64,000 nt of DNA from contig NZ_CP054932.1 in NCBI RefSeq assembly GCF_013364275.1, positions 5,518,001 through 5,582,000 on the forward strand, written 5' to 3'. Source of the DNA: Actinomadura sp. NAK00032. GTDB taxonomy: Bacteria; Actinomycetota; Actinomycetes; Streptosporangiales; Streptosporangiaceae. The translations under genes were made by a program, and so were the position numbers. Numbering within the stretch: the stretch's first letter is position 1; every line of letters begins with the position of its first letter. Below the pieces are notes generated by a model. That model searched no databases. It had not been told where the DNA came from and worked only from the letters and a program-made list of their open reading frames with translations. Positions 9,387 to 17,564 of this stretch are shown here, in pieces.

Positions 9387-9992
9387 ATGCTGGTCCGCGA
9401 AGCCATGACCACGCCTGCGGTGACGGTGACGCCGTCGGCCACCGTCCGCCAGGCCATGCGAGTACTGCTCGAGCACGACGTGACCGCGCTGCCGGTCATC
9501 GACACGACGGGCCGGCTCGTCGGAGTCGTCAGCGAGATGGATCTGCTGCGCGGCGCGTTCGAGGCGGATCCCCGAGCCTTCGCAAGGCCGCTGAGCGGCA
9601 ACCCGGAAGCACCCGAGCCCCGGCACGTCGATGAGGTCATGACACAAGACGTACGTACGGCGCGCCCCACCACGGACGTCGCCGAACTGGCGGCGACCAT
9701 GGTGCGAACGAGGGTCAAGAGCGTCCCGGTCCTCGACGGGGAGGCCATCGTCGGTGTCATCAGCCGCCGCGACCTCATCGCGACGCTTGCCCGGGGCGAC
9801 GCCCGCATCCGCGACGACGTCCTGGCCTCGATCGCCGCCTACGCACCGGACGGCGGGCCCTGGGAGGTCACAGTCGAGGACGGCGTGGTCCGGCTGAGCG
9901 GGCGCATCGACGAGCAGGCCGAGCGGATCGTCGAGATACTCGCCCGGACCGTGCCCGGCGCCACCCGCGTCCTGATCAACCCCTCCCCCTGA
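9387..9992 (+). CDS. CBS-pair protein with C-terminal BON domain
   Basis: The 201-residue product holds two CBS motifs (residues about 1-55 and 78-130; ALPVIDTTGRLVGVVSEMDLLR and SVPVLDGEAIVGVISRRDLI mark the ends) and a BON domain at about 148-201 (WEVTVEDGVVRLSGRIDE). CBS pairs bind adenine nucleotides; BON domains often associate with membranes or polymers. The start at 9387 is preferred over 9381 because GAGAGG sits 8 nt upstream. Two paralogues lie at 13944 and 25170. CBS proteins are members of the mycobacterial dormancy regulon, but no clear palindrome was found upstream of this copy. Confidence 0.88.
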   Translation: MLVREAMTTPAVTVTPSATVRQAMRVLLEHDVTALPVIDTTGRLVGVVSEMDLLRGAFEADPRAFARPLSGNPEAPEPRHVDEVMTQDVRTARPTTDVAELAATMVRTRVKSVPVLDGEAIVGVISRRDLIATLARGDARIRDDVLASIAAYAPDGGPWEVTVEDGVVRLSGRIDEQAERIVEILARTVPGATRVLINPSP

Positions 9993-10589
9993 CGGCGGCG
10001 CGGCCGACGGCGGCGCTCGTCGGGCGCCCTGTGGCGTCAGGGGCCGATACTGGCTGGTTCTCGGGCGATGGCGATCCGCCAGATCAGCTATCGGTTTCCC
10101 GGTGTCAGGCGGTCTGGTGCCCAGGACGCTCCGTACTTTGCAGTCCTGGAGCTAATCCGCCCCAAGATCGCGGCCTTCAGCGCGCGAGTCGTCGACCAGC
10201 CCCGTCCCCGGCGACGCCATGGGGCTGCGACCCTCATCTCGAATCTGGCCGGGCGCCCACCAGTCTTTCGGCCGACACCGGCGCCCCGAACCCGCCTCTC
10301 ACAGCGGCCGTCCGAGACCACGACCGGTCGGCGCGGCCTGCGCCTGCGCGGCACGTTGCAGTGCTGTCAAGCCGATGAGCGTCTCGCCCACCCGTGCGAG
10401 CCGACCGCGATCAGGTCGGTGCCCTCGCACCAGCGTCGGACACATGCTGCCGCCATCAGGCCCTTGCGCACCGGCTGGCCAGAATCCTCTACCATGCGAG
10501 CGGCGTTTCGCAAGATCACTCGTCGCCGACGAGCACGGCCCGCCCGTCTTCCCGCCGTGGTCGGCGACGGCCTAGTCATGCCACGCCGC
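9993..10589. other. Gene-poor stretch with usp debris
   Basis: Between the CBS-BON gene and the OsmC-like gene no intact gene is visible. The only recognisable coding trace is a minus-strand Usp fragment around 10367-10530. Confidence 0.45.
10367..10530 (-). pseudogene. Usp-domain fragment
   Basis: The minus strand encodes RRWCEGTDLIAVGSHGWA, which matches the strand before the Usp ATP loop (xDLIVVGSHG). The expected G-9x-G-S continuation appears only after changing frame (GETLIGLTALQRAAQ). No start or second domain is visible. I take it as a frameshifted relic of one of the many usp genes in this island. Confidence 0.4.
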
Positions 10590-11003
10590 TCAAACTGAGG
10601 ACACGACGCCCAGCACGTCCAGCTCGACCGCTGGCGCATCGAGGATCGAGTTGTGCACGGTGCAACGGCCCACGGCGGACTCCAAGCCCCTCAGCGCCCC
10701 CGCCGGAATGTCGACCGGGGGACGCAGGTGGAGGCGAATCCGCGCAACGCGAGTCGGGACGCCGGGGTCCATGACGAAGCCGGCGGTGACTTCCAACCCG
10801 GTGGCCGGTAGCGCACGCCCTGCGAGATAGCGGCGGGCGTGGTGCGCCGCGCATGCCGCCAGCGCCGCGACGAACAGTTCGACCGGTGTCGGGCCCTCGT
10901 CCATGCCGCCCGAGATGTACGGCTGATCCACGTCGATCACGTGGTCCCGGATGAGCAGGGTGAAGGCGTCATTCTCACGGTGGACGACCCTGATCTCCTC
11001 CAT
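10590..11003 (-). CDS. OsmC-like protein
   Basis: The 137-residue protein has the OsmC/Ohr fold pattern: an N-terminal beta region (VVHRENDAFTLLI), a central helix GPTPVELFVAALAACAAHHA with one cysteine, and a second cysteine in GRCTVHNSIL near residue 117. These two cysteines are the usual redox pair for hydroperoxide reduction. The ATG at 11003 is fixed by a strong GGGAGG ribosome binding site 10 nt upstream. A DosR-like palindrome at 11079-11093 lies 76 nt upstream. Substrate is unknown. Confidence 0.85.
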   Translation of the reverse strand: MEEIRVVHRENDAFTLLIRDHVIDVDQPYISGGMDEGPTPVELFVAALAACAAHHARRYLAGRALPATGLEVTAGFVMDPGVPTRVARIRLHLRPPVDIPAGALRGLESAVGRCTVHNSILDAPAVELDVLGVVSSV

Positions 11004-11078
11004 CGAAAAGTCGCCTCCCTCGTTGATTCGTGGTTCGTCCTTCACCTGCAGTCTCCCCGGCGCCCACATCGCATGGTG

Positions 11079-11093
11079 AGTGCCGAAGGTCCC
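11079..11093. promoter_or_regulatory. DosR/DevR-like palindrome upstream of osmC-like gene
   Basis: AGTGCCGAAGGTCCC has a good right half (GGTCCC) and a degenerate left half. It sits 76 nt before the OsmC-like start at 11003. Confidence 0.35.
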
Positions 11094-11124
11094 GCCCGGA
11101 CGGGCTGGAAGGCCCACGCCCCGA

Positions 11125-11330
11125 GCATCAGGCAGGGGCGTGACCACCGTGGCAGCGCAGCGGAGGCGGTGCAGCAACGCATGTCCGGCGGAGCCGAGGA
11201 GCAGCCCGGCGAAACCACCGGGCCCCTCGCCCCCACGACGAGGGGCCAGCGTCTGCTGAAGGCGTTCGCACGCGGGGGTTTCGCGTCCGTGGACGATCTC
11301 GGAAACGTGGACGCAATGGCTTCCCGATAG
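11125..11330 (-). pseudogene. Frameshifted Usp C-terminal relic
   Basis: On the minus strand one frame reads NAFSRRWPLVVGARG, and the next frame continues GGFAGLLLGSAGHALL then HRLRCAATVV. Together these rebuild the Usp signature VVGARG-x-GGFAGLLLGS and the terminal HxxCPVxVV strand, interrupted by a frameshift. The N-terminal domain is missing. It is the debris of a tandem Usp gene. Confidence 0.6.
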
Positions 11331-11919
11331 GGTGCCGGGTTTACAGGCAGCCGAGCGGCAACGGTGCTGGTGGGCGCCGACGACGAGCCCGGTTGCGGTC
11401 CAGGAGATGATCTTGTGCCCTGGCCGGTCGCGAGCCGGCCAGAACACAGGCGGGTCCGCGCCTTCGGCCACCTCGTTGATCCGGGTGCACCGCGCCGTCG
11501 GGTCCGGCGGCATGCTGCCAGTGGCCCGGCCATCCCGGTTCTGGCGTGCACACCGGCGATTTCACGCTCTGGACCAGGACGGCATGGCACCCGGCCCAGA
11601 TCGACACGAGCTGCGAGACGTAACGGCCGCCCGCCGCGTCTCAAGCAGGTCAGAAAGGGCTCCGCCAGTGTCGCTCGTCGAGTGAGCGGCACGCTCACGG
11701 ATTCCTTGTGCCCCCGCTTTGCCGCCGCCAGGACATCCGCCGACCGCCCCACCGCCGCGACGCGTGCCACCGCCACGGCTGTAGGGCCGGTGACACTCCA
11801 CTGCCGGAGGAAGCCGAGGCGAGGAGTCCCTCGCGACATCGGGGACGGTGGTCTACTGCCCACCACCCCGTTTCCGTCAGGCGAGGCTGGACACATTCCC
11901 CGGAAGGAGGAGGCGACGA

Positions 11920-12804
11920 ATGAACGATGATCACGGGGGCGCCGTCCTCGTCGGCTACGATGGCTCACCCGCTGGCGATCAGGCCCTGCATTGGGCGGTC
12001 GAAGAGGCTGACCTCCGCCGTGTTCCCCTCACCGTCTGCCATGCCTGGCACTGGCCCTACCCGTCGAGCCCGCCGGACGACGACACCCTGGAGATCTTCC
12101 GTGCGGCGGCCGCGATCGTGGCGGACGAGGGCGTGCGCAAGGCCCATGCCCAGGCCGAGGACATGGACGTCCACTGGCGGCTGGAGCGCGGCCAGTCAGG
12201 CACAGTACTGCAGGAGGCCGCCGTGGATGCCGGCTTGGTCGTGCTCGGGGCGCGGGGCCACGGCGGGTTCGGGGGCCTGTCGGTCGGTTTCACCGCTGTG
12301 CAGGTCTGTGCCCGCGGTGCCCGGCCGGTCATCGTCGTACGGTCAGGCCAACCACAGGTCGGGGGCCACGGTGGGCGGCTCGTGGTCGGCGTGGACGGCT
12401 CACCGGCCAGCGAGGCGGCCCTCGGCTTCGCCTTCGAGGAGGCCGCACTGCGTAGGGCGTCGGTGACGGCCGTATGCAGTTGGTGGGACCCGGCAGTGCT
12501 CCCCGGCCCGGACCGCGTCCCCTTCACGGATCCACAGGTGATCAGGAGCGAGGCCATGGCACGGTTCGACCAGGCCGTCGCGCCATGGCAACGCGAACAC
12601 CCCAACGTGCCACTGGACACCGAGTTCGTCGTCGACCCGCCGCGTCAAGCCCTCGTCAACGCCGCCCAAGGCGCTGCCCTGCTGGTAGTGGGCGACCGCG
12701 GAATCGGCTCGGTGCCCCAGATGCTACTGGGTCCGGTCACCCAGGCCGCGCTGCAGCAGGCCCCTTGTCCAGTCGCGGTTGTCCCGGCACAGCAGGCCGA
12801 ATAG
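11920..12804 (+). CDS. Universal stress protein, tandem Usp domains
   Basis: The 294-residue protein has Usp domains at about 1-147 and 152-294, each opening with a VLVGYDGSPAG or LVVGVDGSPASE strand-loop. The ATP loops are altered at the last position: domain 1 GARGHGGFGGLSVGF and domain 2 GDRGIGSVPQMLLGP lack the final Ser/Thr, so nucleotide binding may be weak. A strong GGAAGGAGG site precedes the ATG at 11920. It is followed 129 nt later by another usp on the same strand. Confidence 0.9.
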   Translation: MNDDHGGAVLVGYDGSPAGDQALHWAVEEADLRRVPLTVCHAWHWPYPSSPPDDDTLEIFRAAAAIVADEGVRKAHAQAEDMDVHWRLERGQSGTVLQEAAVDAGLVVLGARGHGGFGGLSVGFTAVQVCARGARPVIVVRSGQPQVGGHGGRLVVGVDGSPASEAALGFAFEEAALRRASVTAVCSWWDPAVLPGPDRVPFTDPQVIRSEAMARFDQAVAPWQREHPNVPLDTEFVVDPPRQALVNAAQGAALLVVGDRGIGSVPQMLLGPVTQAALQQAPCPVAVVPAQQAE

Positions 12805-12933
12805 CGAGGAGGGGTTCCAGAAGAGCGAGATAGGGGCGCAACCGAGGTCTTCACGCGGGGCTGGGCCGGAGAACGGCACGGCAGCCGAGGGCACCGGGCG
12901 GTCCGCTACGGCGATCGGAATGAGGAGAGTGCC

Positions 12934-13779
12934 ATGTCCGCACCGATCACCATCGGTACCGATGGTTCGGGCGAGTCGACGCGCGCACTCGATTGGGCGG
13001 CCGCCGAGGCGGCCTTGCGCGAACGTCCGCTGCGCATCGTCCACGCGGTCGAGAGCTGGCCGTACACGACGGCGCACTTCGCGCAGGCTGAGACCGCCGA
13101 CCTCGTTGCCCGCGCCGGGAGGATGCTCCTGGCGGCCGCCCGTGAACGCGTCAAAGAGCAGTGGCCGAGCCTTACGACGACGACCGCTTTGGTGAGTGGG
13201 GAGACGTGGCAGGCTGTAGGCGCCCAGTCGGAGAAGGCGTTCGAGCTGGTGGTGGGAAGTCGTGGCCAGGGCGGTTTCGCCGACCTGCGACTGGGTTCCA
13301 CAAGCCTGCGCATGGCCGAGCTGTCCACCGTCCCGGTGGTGGTCGTGCGCGGGAACGCGGCCGGTGGTGGCGAAATCCTCGTCGGCGTCGACCCGGTACG
13401 GGATCTCGGCGCGGTCCTCGACTACGCGTTCGACTCAGCCGTGCTCCATCGTGTCCGGCTCCGCATCGTCCACGCGTGGCAGACGCTTTCGACCTTCCTG
13501 GAGGCGGGTTACTCCGACGCCGAGCACGTCGAAGCGGAGTTGAGGAAGGAGGTCCTTGATGCTTACCGACCGCTGCACGGCCGGTACCCGGGAGTCAATG
13601 TCGTCGAAGACATTGTTTTGGAGCATCCGGTGACCGCGCTGGCCAAGGCCTCGCGCGAGGCCCGCCTGCTCGTGGTCGGTGCCCACGACTGGCATTGGAG
13701 CTCGCCCCAACTCGGTTCCGTAGGGCACGGAGTCCTGCATCACGCGCAGTGTCCGGTAGCGGTCGTTCCGGCCCGCTGA
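12934..13779 (+). CDS. Universal stress protein, tandem Usp domains
   Basis: The 281-residue product (MSAPITIGTDGSG at the start) has an intact ATP loop in domain 1 (GSRGQGGFADLRLGS) but a changed one in domain 2 (VVGAHDWHWSSPQLGS), so only the N-terminal domain should bind ATP canonically. It ends SVGHGVLHHAQCPVAVV. It is the closest relative in the window of the truncated Usp at 1-831, suggesting local duplication. The CBS-BON gene follows at 13944. Confidence 0.9.
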   Translation: MSAPITIGTDGSGESTRALDWAAAEAALRERPLRIVHAVESWPYTTAHFAQAETADLVARAGRMLLAAARERVKEQWPSLTTTTALVSGETWQAVGAQSEKAFELVVGSRGQGGFADLRLGSTSLRMAELSTVPVVVVRGNAAGGGEILVGVDPVRDLGAVLDYAFDSAVLHRVRLRIVHAWQTLSTFLEAGYSDAEHVEAELRKEVLDAYRPLHGRYPGVNVVEDIVLEHPVTALAKASREARLLVVGAHDWHWSSPQLGSVGHGVLHHAQCPVAVVPAR

Positions 13780-13860
13780 TCTTCAACCCCGCCGCGTGCC
13801 GCTCACCCGCAGGCCCGCACCCGGCGTGCCGCGCCCGGCAGAGCGTATGTCCCAGGTTCG

Positions 13861-13873
13861 GGGACCTTTGTCC
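13861..13873. promoter_or_regulatory. DosR/DevR-like palindrome upstream of CBS-BON gene
   Basis: GGGACCTTTGTCC lies 71 nt before the ATG at 13944 and matches the core GGGACTTTNGTCC at nearly every position. Confidence 0.55.
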
Positions 13874-13943
13874 ACTGGTCCCACCCGTGGCGGCCGACCA
13901 GCCTCGATTACGAAGGGACATCCTGGAAGGGAGACCGTTCAAA

Positions 13944-14618
13944 ATGAAGCGACCGACAGTGGGGGCGGTCATGACCTCTGATGTCGTGACGGTATCGCCC
14001 GACGCCTCCTTCAAAGACGTGATCAGCGTCCTCGCCGATCGCGAGATCAGCGGGGCGCCCGTCGTGGACGGGGAGGGCCGTGTCATCGGCGTGGTGACCG
14101 AAGCGGATCTACTCCGCAAGGCGGCGCCCGGCCGGAGCGGCAAGCCGTACCGGAAATCGCGCCTCATGAGGGAACCGCCCAAGGCCACCACCGCCGGAGA
14201 GGCCATGAGTTCGCCCGCGGTCACCACGACCGAGGACACCTCGATCGCCGAGGCGGCTCGATCCTTGTGCCGCCTCGGTTTCAAGCGGCTCCCGGTCGTG
14301 GACCGCGACGGCCGGCCGGTGGGCATTGTCAGCCGCGCCGACGTGCTGCGCGTCTTCTTGCAGACGGACGCGCAGATCCGCAACGAGGTGACCCACGAGA
14401 TCGTCGTCCAGAGTCTCTGGCTCGACCCCGCCGAAGTGGAGGTCAGCGTGCGCGACGGCGTGGTCACCCTGCGAGGCCGCGTGCCGCTGGCGAGCCTCGT
14501 CCCAATCGCCGAACGCCTGACAGCCTCCGTCGACGGCGTCATCCGGGTGATCAACAAGCTCGACTACGACGAGGACGACGGCGTACGCCCGCATCGGCGG
14601 CACCGCGATCATCGCTGA
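13944..14618 (+). CDS. CBS-pair protein with C-terminal BON domain
   Basis: The 224-residue protein has CBS motifs at about 1-60 (VGAVMTSDVVTVSPDASF) and 85-140 (AGEAMSSPAVTTTEDTSI), and a BON domain at about 150-215 (VEVSVRDGVVTLRGRVP). The CBS ends show GAPVVDGEGRVIGVVTEADLL and RLPVVDRDGRPVGIVSRADVL arrangements typical of adenosine-nucleotide sensors. The architecture is the same as the genes at 9387 and 25170. The DosR-like palindrome at 13861 lies directly upstream. Confidence 0.9.
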   Translation: MKRPTVGAVMTSDVVTVSPDASFKDVISVLADREISGAPVVDGEGRVIGVVTEADLLRKAAPGRSGKPYRKSRLMREPPKATTAGEAMSSPAVTTTEDTSIAEAARSLCRLGFKRLPVVDRDGRPVGIVSRADVLRVFLQTDAQIRNEVTHEIVVQSLWLDPAEVEVSVRDGVVTLRGRVPLASLVPIAERLTASVDGVIRVINKLDYDEDDGVRPHRRHRDHR

Positions 14619-14782
14619 TGCCTGATCCTCCTGGTGTCCTTCATCATCGTCGCTCCGCCCCTCGGCAGGCGTCTACCTGCTGCTGCGCCGCCGCTGCGAC
14701 AAGCGTCGCTATCGAATGTGGGACGGCGCTTGGGCCGGCTTTGACCGCCGCCGCATTGGCTCCTGACACAGCACCCCGCCCG

Positions 14783-15667
14783 TCAGCCGATCGCCCGCTG
14801 GTCCCGGGGAGCATGGACGACCGCGACCGGGCAGGGCGCGTGTTGCAGCAGGGCGTGGCTGACCGATCCGATCAAGAGGCCGCGGAAGCCGCCCAGTCCT
14901 CGTGAGCCGACGACGAGCAGTCGCGCACCCTGCGCGGCATCCAGCAGGACTTCACGCGGACGGCCGACGATGACCTCGGCCTGTGCTTCCACTCCCGGGT
15001 GAAGGTCTCGCAAGGGCGCCGTCAACTGCTCCAGCCGCGCCTTGGCCGCCTCCCGCATGCCGGCATCGTCGACCAGCGGCGGAGGATCCTTCACCGGTAC
15101 CGGCTCCCAGGCCGCCACCGCGCGCAGGGACAGTCCATGCAGTTCGGCCTCGGTGAACGCCATCGCCAGCGCGGCCTCGGATGCCGGTGAACCGTCCACA
15201 CCGACCACGGCACGGTCCGGCTCCGCCCCCGAGTGCCGGTCCGGCTCATCCCGGGCGATGACCACGGGGCACGAGGCGTGCGCGGCCACCTGAGCACTGA
15301 CCGACCCGAGTATCAGGCCGGGGAACCCGCCGAGGCCCCGCGGCCCGAGCACGACCAGGTCGGCGCTCTTGCCCGCCTCGATCAACTTCGCGGCCGGCCG
15401 GCCGCATTCGAGCACCCCCCGCACCGGCACATCGGGCGCCTGCTTCCGGACGTGCTCGATTCCACCGTCCAGGGTCTCCTGCGCCAGAGGCGCCAGGTCC
15501 ACCATCGGCATGGCCATCGAGCCTCCGCCGTAGGGCTCCCATGCGTGGATCACCGTCAGCGGCAGGCCGCGTGCCCGGGCCTCATTGGCAGCCCAGTCCA
15601 AGGCGCGGAGGCAGTTCTGCGAACCGTCGTAACCGGCGACGACACCGGTGATCGCCCCTGTGCTCAT
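14783..15667 (-). CDS. Universal stress protein, tandem Usp domains
   Basis: This 294-residue protein has two Usp domains with complete ATP loops: GPRGLGGFPGLILGS in domain 1 and GSRGLGGFRGLLIGS in domain 2. It is therefore the best-preserved nucleotide-binding Usp in the window. It is divergent from the HPF-like gene at 15842, with 174 nt between them that include a half palindrome (GATGACAAAGGTCCC at 15784-15798) too weak to call. Confidence 0.92.
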   Translation of the reverse strand: MSTGAITGVVAGYDGSQNCLRALDWAANEARARGLPLTVIHAWEPYGGGSMAMPMVDLAPLAQETLDGGIEHVRKQAPDVPVRGVLECGRPAAKLIEAGKSADLVVLGPRGLGGFPGLILGSVSAQVAAHASCPVVIARDEPDRHSGAEPDRAVVGVDGSPASEAALAMAFTEAELHGLSLRAVAAWEPVPVKDPPPLVDDAGMREAAKARLEQLTAPLRDLHPGVEAQAEVIVGRPREVLLDAAQGARLLVVGSRGLGGFRGLLIGSVSHALLQHAPCPVAVVHAPRDQRAIG

Positions 15668-15841
15668 GCCATCCCCCTCACCTTGCGCCTACCCATCGGA
15701 TCCCTACATCCCCACCCTCCAGAGCTTGAACGCACAGCCTCGCCGAACGCGGACGCCGGCACAGGCCGAACGGCTGCGGACGCGATGACAAAGGTCCCTG
15801 GAGCGGACATCCCCTCAGAACGACCCTGAAGGGGCTGGTCC

Positions 15842-16288
15842 ATGCGCAGGAGGAGGCCGACGTTGTCCGACACAGTCGCCAATCAGATCGATGTCCAGGT
15901 CACGACCATCCGGGACGTGGCGAAGGCCGATGTGCTCCGCACCCGCGAAGTGGTCCTCCGGGTACTGGCGCACGCCCCGCGTCCGGTCCTGTACGCCAAG
16001 GCCACGCTCAACGTTCTGCCAGATCCCGCCGTGGCACGGCCGAACCTGGTTTCTCTCCGGATCGGCCTCAACGGGGTCCCCGTGAGCGCGCACGCCTCGG
16101 CGGCCTCGATGTCCGAGGCCGTCACGCTGGCCGCCACTCGCCTGCGTGCCCGGATGGAGCATGTGGCCAGGCACTGGGAGACCCGCCGAACCGCAATGGC
16201 CCCGGCCCCAGCCCGGCTCCGCGATGAACTTCGCACTGACGCCGAAATCGTCCACCCGCGTCCGCCAATGAGCGGCGCACCGATGTAA
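15842..16288 (+). CDS. Short HPF/RaiA-like ribosome hibernation protein
   Basis: The 148-residue protein resembles the N-terminal S30AE (HPF/RaiA) domain: a basic strand-helix region (VVLRVLAHAPRPVLYAKATL), an extended strand pair (LVSLRIGLNGVPVSA) and a helix with SMSEAVTLAATRLRARMEH. It lacks the C-terminal dimerisation domain of long HPF. In mycobacteria RafH and Rv0079 are DosR-controlled hibernation factors, so the context supports the assignment. It would bind the 30S subunit and pause translation. The start has a GGAGG 12 nt upstream of ATG 15842. Family assignment is by pattern, not alignment. Confidence 0.6.
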   Translation: MRRRRPTLSDTVANQIDVQVTTIRDVAKADVLRTREVVLRVLAHAPRPVLYAKATLNVLPDPAVARPNLVSLRIGLNGVPVSAHASAASMSEAVTLAATRLRARMEHVARHWETRRTAMAPAPARLRDELRTDAEIVHPRPPMSGAPM

Positions 16289-16300
16289 GGGCGCCGCACG

Positions 16301-16516
16301 ATGGCGAAGCAGATCGGCCCCAGTCCCTCCGCCCTGGCCCTGGAGCAACGTGTGGCTGTGCTGGAACGGCAGATCGCCACCCTGACAGTAGCCGCCCGCC
16401 TCCTGGCCTCCGCCCTGGAGGGCACTCCTCTCGACTCCCCCGACGGCGAGCCGGCGGCACGGCAAGCGCACACGTTGCTCCTGCTGCCGCCGCTGGCACC
16501 GGCCGACCCGCATTGA
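16301..16516 (+). CDS. Small coiled-coil protein of unknown function
   Basis: A 71-residue frame starts 12 nt after the HPF-like stop. Residues about 12-42 (LALEQRVAVLERQIATLTV and following) show leucine/valine heptads typical of a short coiled coil; the tail is proline-rich. No family is recognised. It ends 26 nt before the ATG of the next usp, so the three genes are probably one transcript. Coding is supported by position and codon pattern only. Confidence 0.45.
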   Translation: MAKQIGPSPSALALEQRVAVLERQIATLTVAARLLASALEGTPLDSPDGEPAARQAHTLLLLPPLAPADPH

Positions 16517-16542
16517 CGGGCACCCGCCCCAAGGAGACGCAG

Positions 16543-17394
16543 ATGTCCACGCTACGAACGACGGTCCTCGTCGGTGTCGACGGCTCGCCCGCCTCCGACC
16601 ACGCCATCGCCTGGGCCGCGGCCGAGGCCGCACGGCTCGGGAAGTCCCTGAATCTGGTCCATGTCGTGGAGACGGCGACGCTGGACCTGCCGGGGCGCAC
16701 GACCGACGGAATCTCGGAGGAACTCGTCCGGGCGGCGACCCGGATCCTGGAGGAAGGGCGCGCTCAGGCGCTGCGGCGGCAGCCGGAACTCACCGTGGAG
16801 ACCATGCTCGTCCATGAGCGGAACGTGCCCGCCGGGCTCCGGCAGTACGCCGGCGACGCCGCCGAGGTCGTCGTCGGGCATCGCGGGCGTGGCGGTTTCG
16901 GCGGGCTGCTACTCGGCTCCACCGCCCTGCATCTTGCCGGACACTACCCCGGCCCGGTGATCGTGGTCCGCGACCAGGACAGGCCCGCCTCCGGCGAGAT
17001 CGTGGTCGGGCTGGACCTGGTCGACGATCCCGGGTCCGCCCTCGACCACGCGTTCGCCGCAGCGGCCGCACGCGAGGCGCGGCTGCGTGCGCTGCACGCC
17101 TGGCGACCCGCACCGCTCGCCGTCGAAGTGGGCGTGGATCTTCAGATCACCGCCGACGGCCTACGGGAACGCCTGGCCACCGCCCTGGCGCCCTGGCGGA
17201 GCCGGCACCCGAACGTCGAGGTCGTCGAGGAGGTCGTCGTCGGCCACCCGGTCGAGATGCTCGGCCAGACTTCGGCCGGTGCCGGTCTTGTCGTCGTCGG
17301 CTCTCGAGGACGGTCGTTCCCGCTCGGCTCGGTGAGCCATGGCCTGATCCACCACGCCCGCTGCCCCGTCGCCGTCGTCCGCCCCTACGAGTGA
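16543..17394 (+). CDS. Universal stress protein, tandem Usp domains
   Basis: The 283-residue protein has a full ATP loop in domain 1 (GHRGRGGFGGLLLGS) and a shortened one in domain 2 (VVGSRGRSFPLGSVSHG), where several loop residues are missing. AAGGAG lies 6 nt before the ATG at 16543, which also fits the MSTLRTTVLVGVDGSPAS start. It follows the HPF-like and small coiled-coil genes on the same strand. Confidence 0.9.
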   Translation: MSTLRTTVLVGVDGSPASDHAIAWAAAEAARLGKSLNLVHVVETATLDLPGRTTDGISEELVRAATRILEEGRAQALRRQPELTVETMLVHERNVPAGLRQYAGDAAEVVVGHRGRGGFGGLLLGSTALHLAGHYPGPVIVVRDQDRPASGEIVVGLDLVDDPGSALDHAFAAAAAREARLRALHAWRPAPLAVEVGVDLQITADGLRERLATALAPWRSRHPNVEVVEEVVVGHPVEMLGQTSAGAGLVVVGSRGRSFPLGSVSHGLIHHARCPVAVVRPYE

Positions 17395-17459
17395 CCGGTC
17401 TATGTCCAGTGCGCCGGGTGCCGCATGCCCGAATCAGGTCCGGCGGGCCATGCCGGACA

Positions 17460-17471
17460 GGACTTTGGTCC
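17460..17471. promoter_or_regulatory. DosR/DevR-like palindrome upstream of arginine deiminase operon
   Basis: GGACTTTGGTCC, preceded by A and followed by G, matches the DosR core including the central TTT. It lies 94 nt before the permease start at 17565 and could control the whole arc operon. Confidence 0.6.
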
Positions 17472-17564
17472 GCTGTCTCGGGGACGGACGCCCGGCGCCC
17501 GGCCGGCCGGCGCGGTGATCGGCTGAGATGGCTGCGATCACGTCGCCGATGAGAGGAGGTACTC

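Larger units (their letters stand above)
11004..11919. other. Gene-poor stretch with usp debris and a regulatory palindrome
   Basis: This 0.9-kb interval between the minus-strand OsmC gene and the plus-strand usp contains the palindrome at 11079-11093 and a frameshifted Usp relic at about 11125-11330. No other supported feature is seen. Confidence 0.45.

Noticed and set aside
15784..15798. GATGACAAAGGTCCC between the divergent usp and HPF-like genes
   Set aside because: Only the right half fits the palindrome; it is below the level at which I would call a site, although regulation here would make sense.
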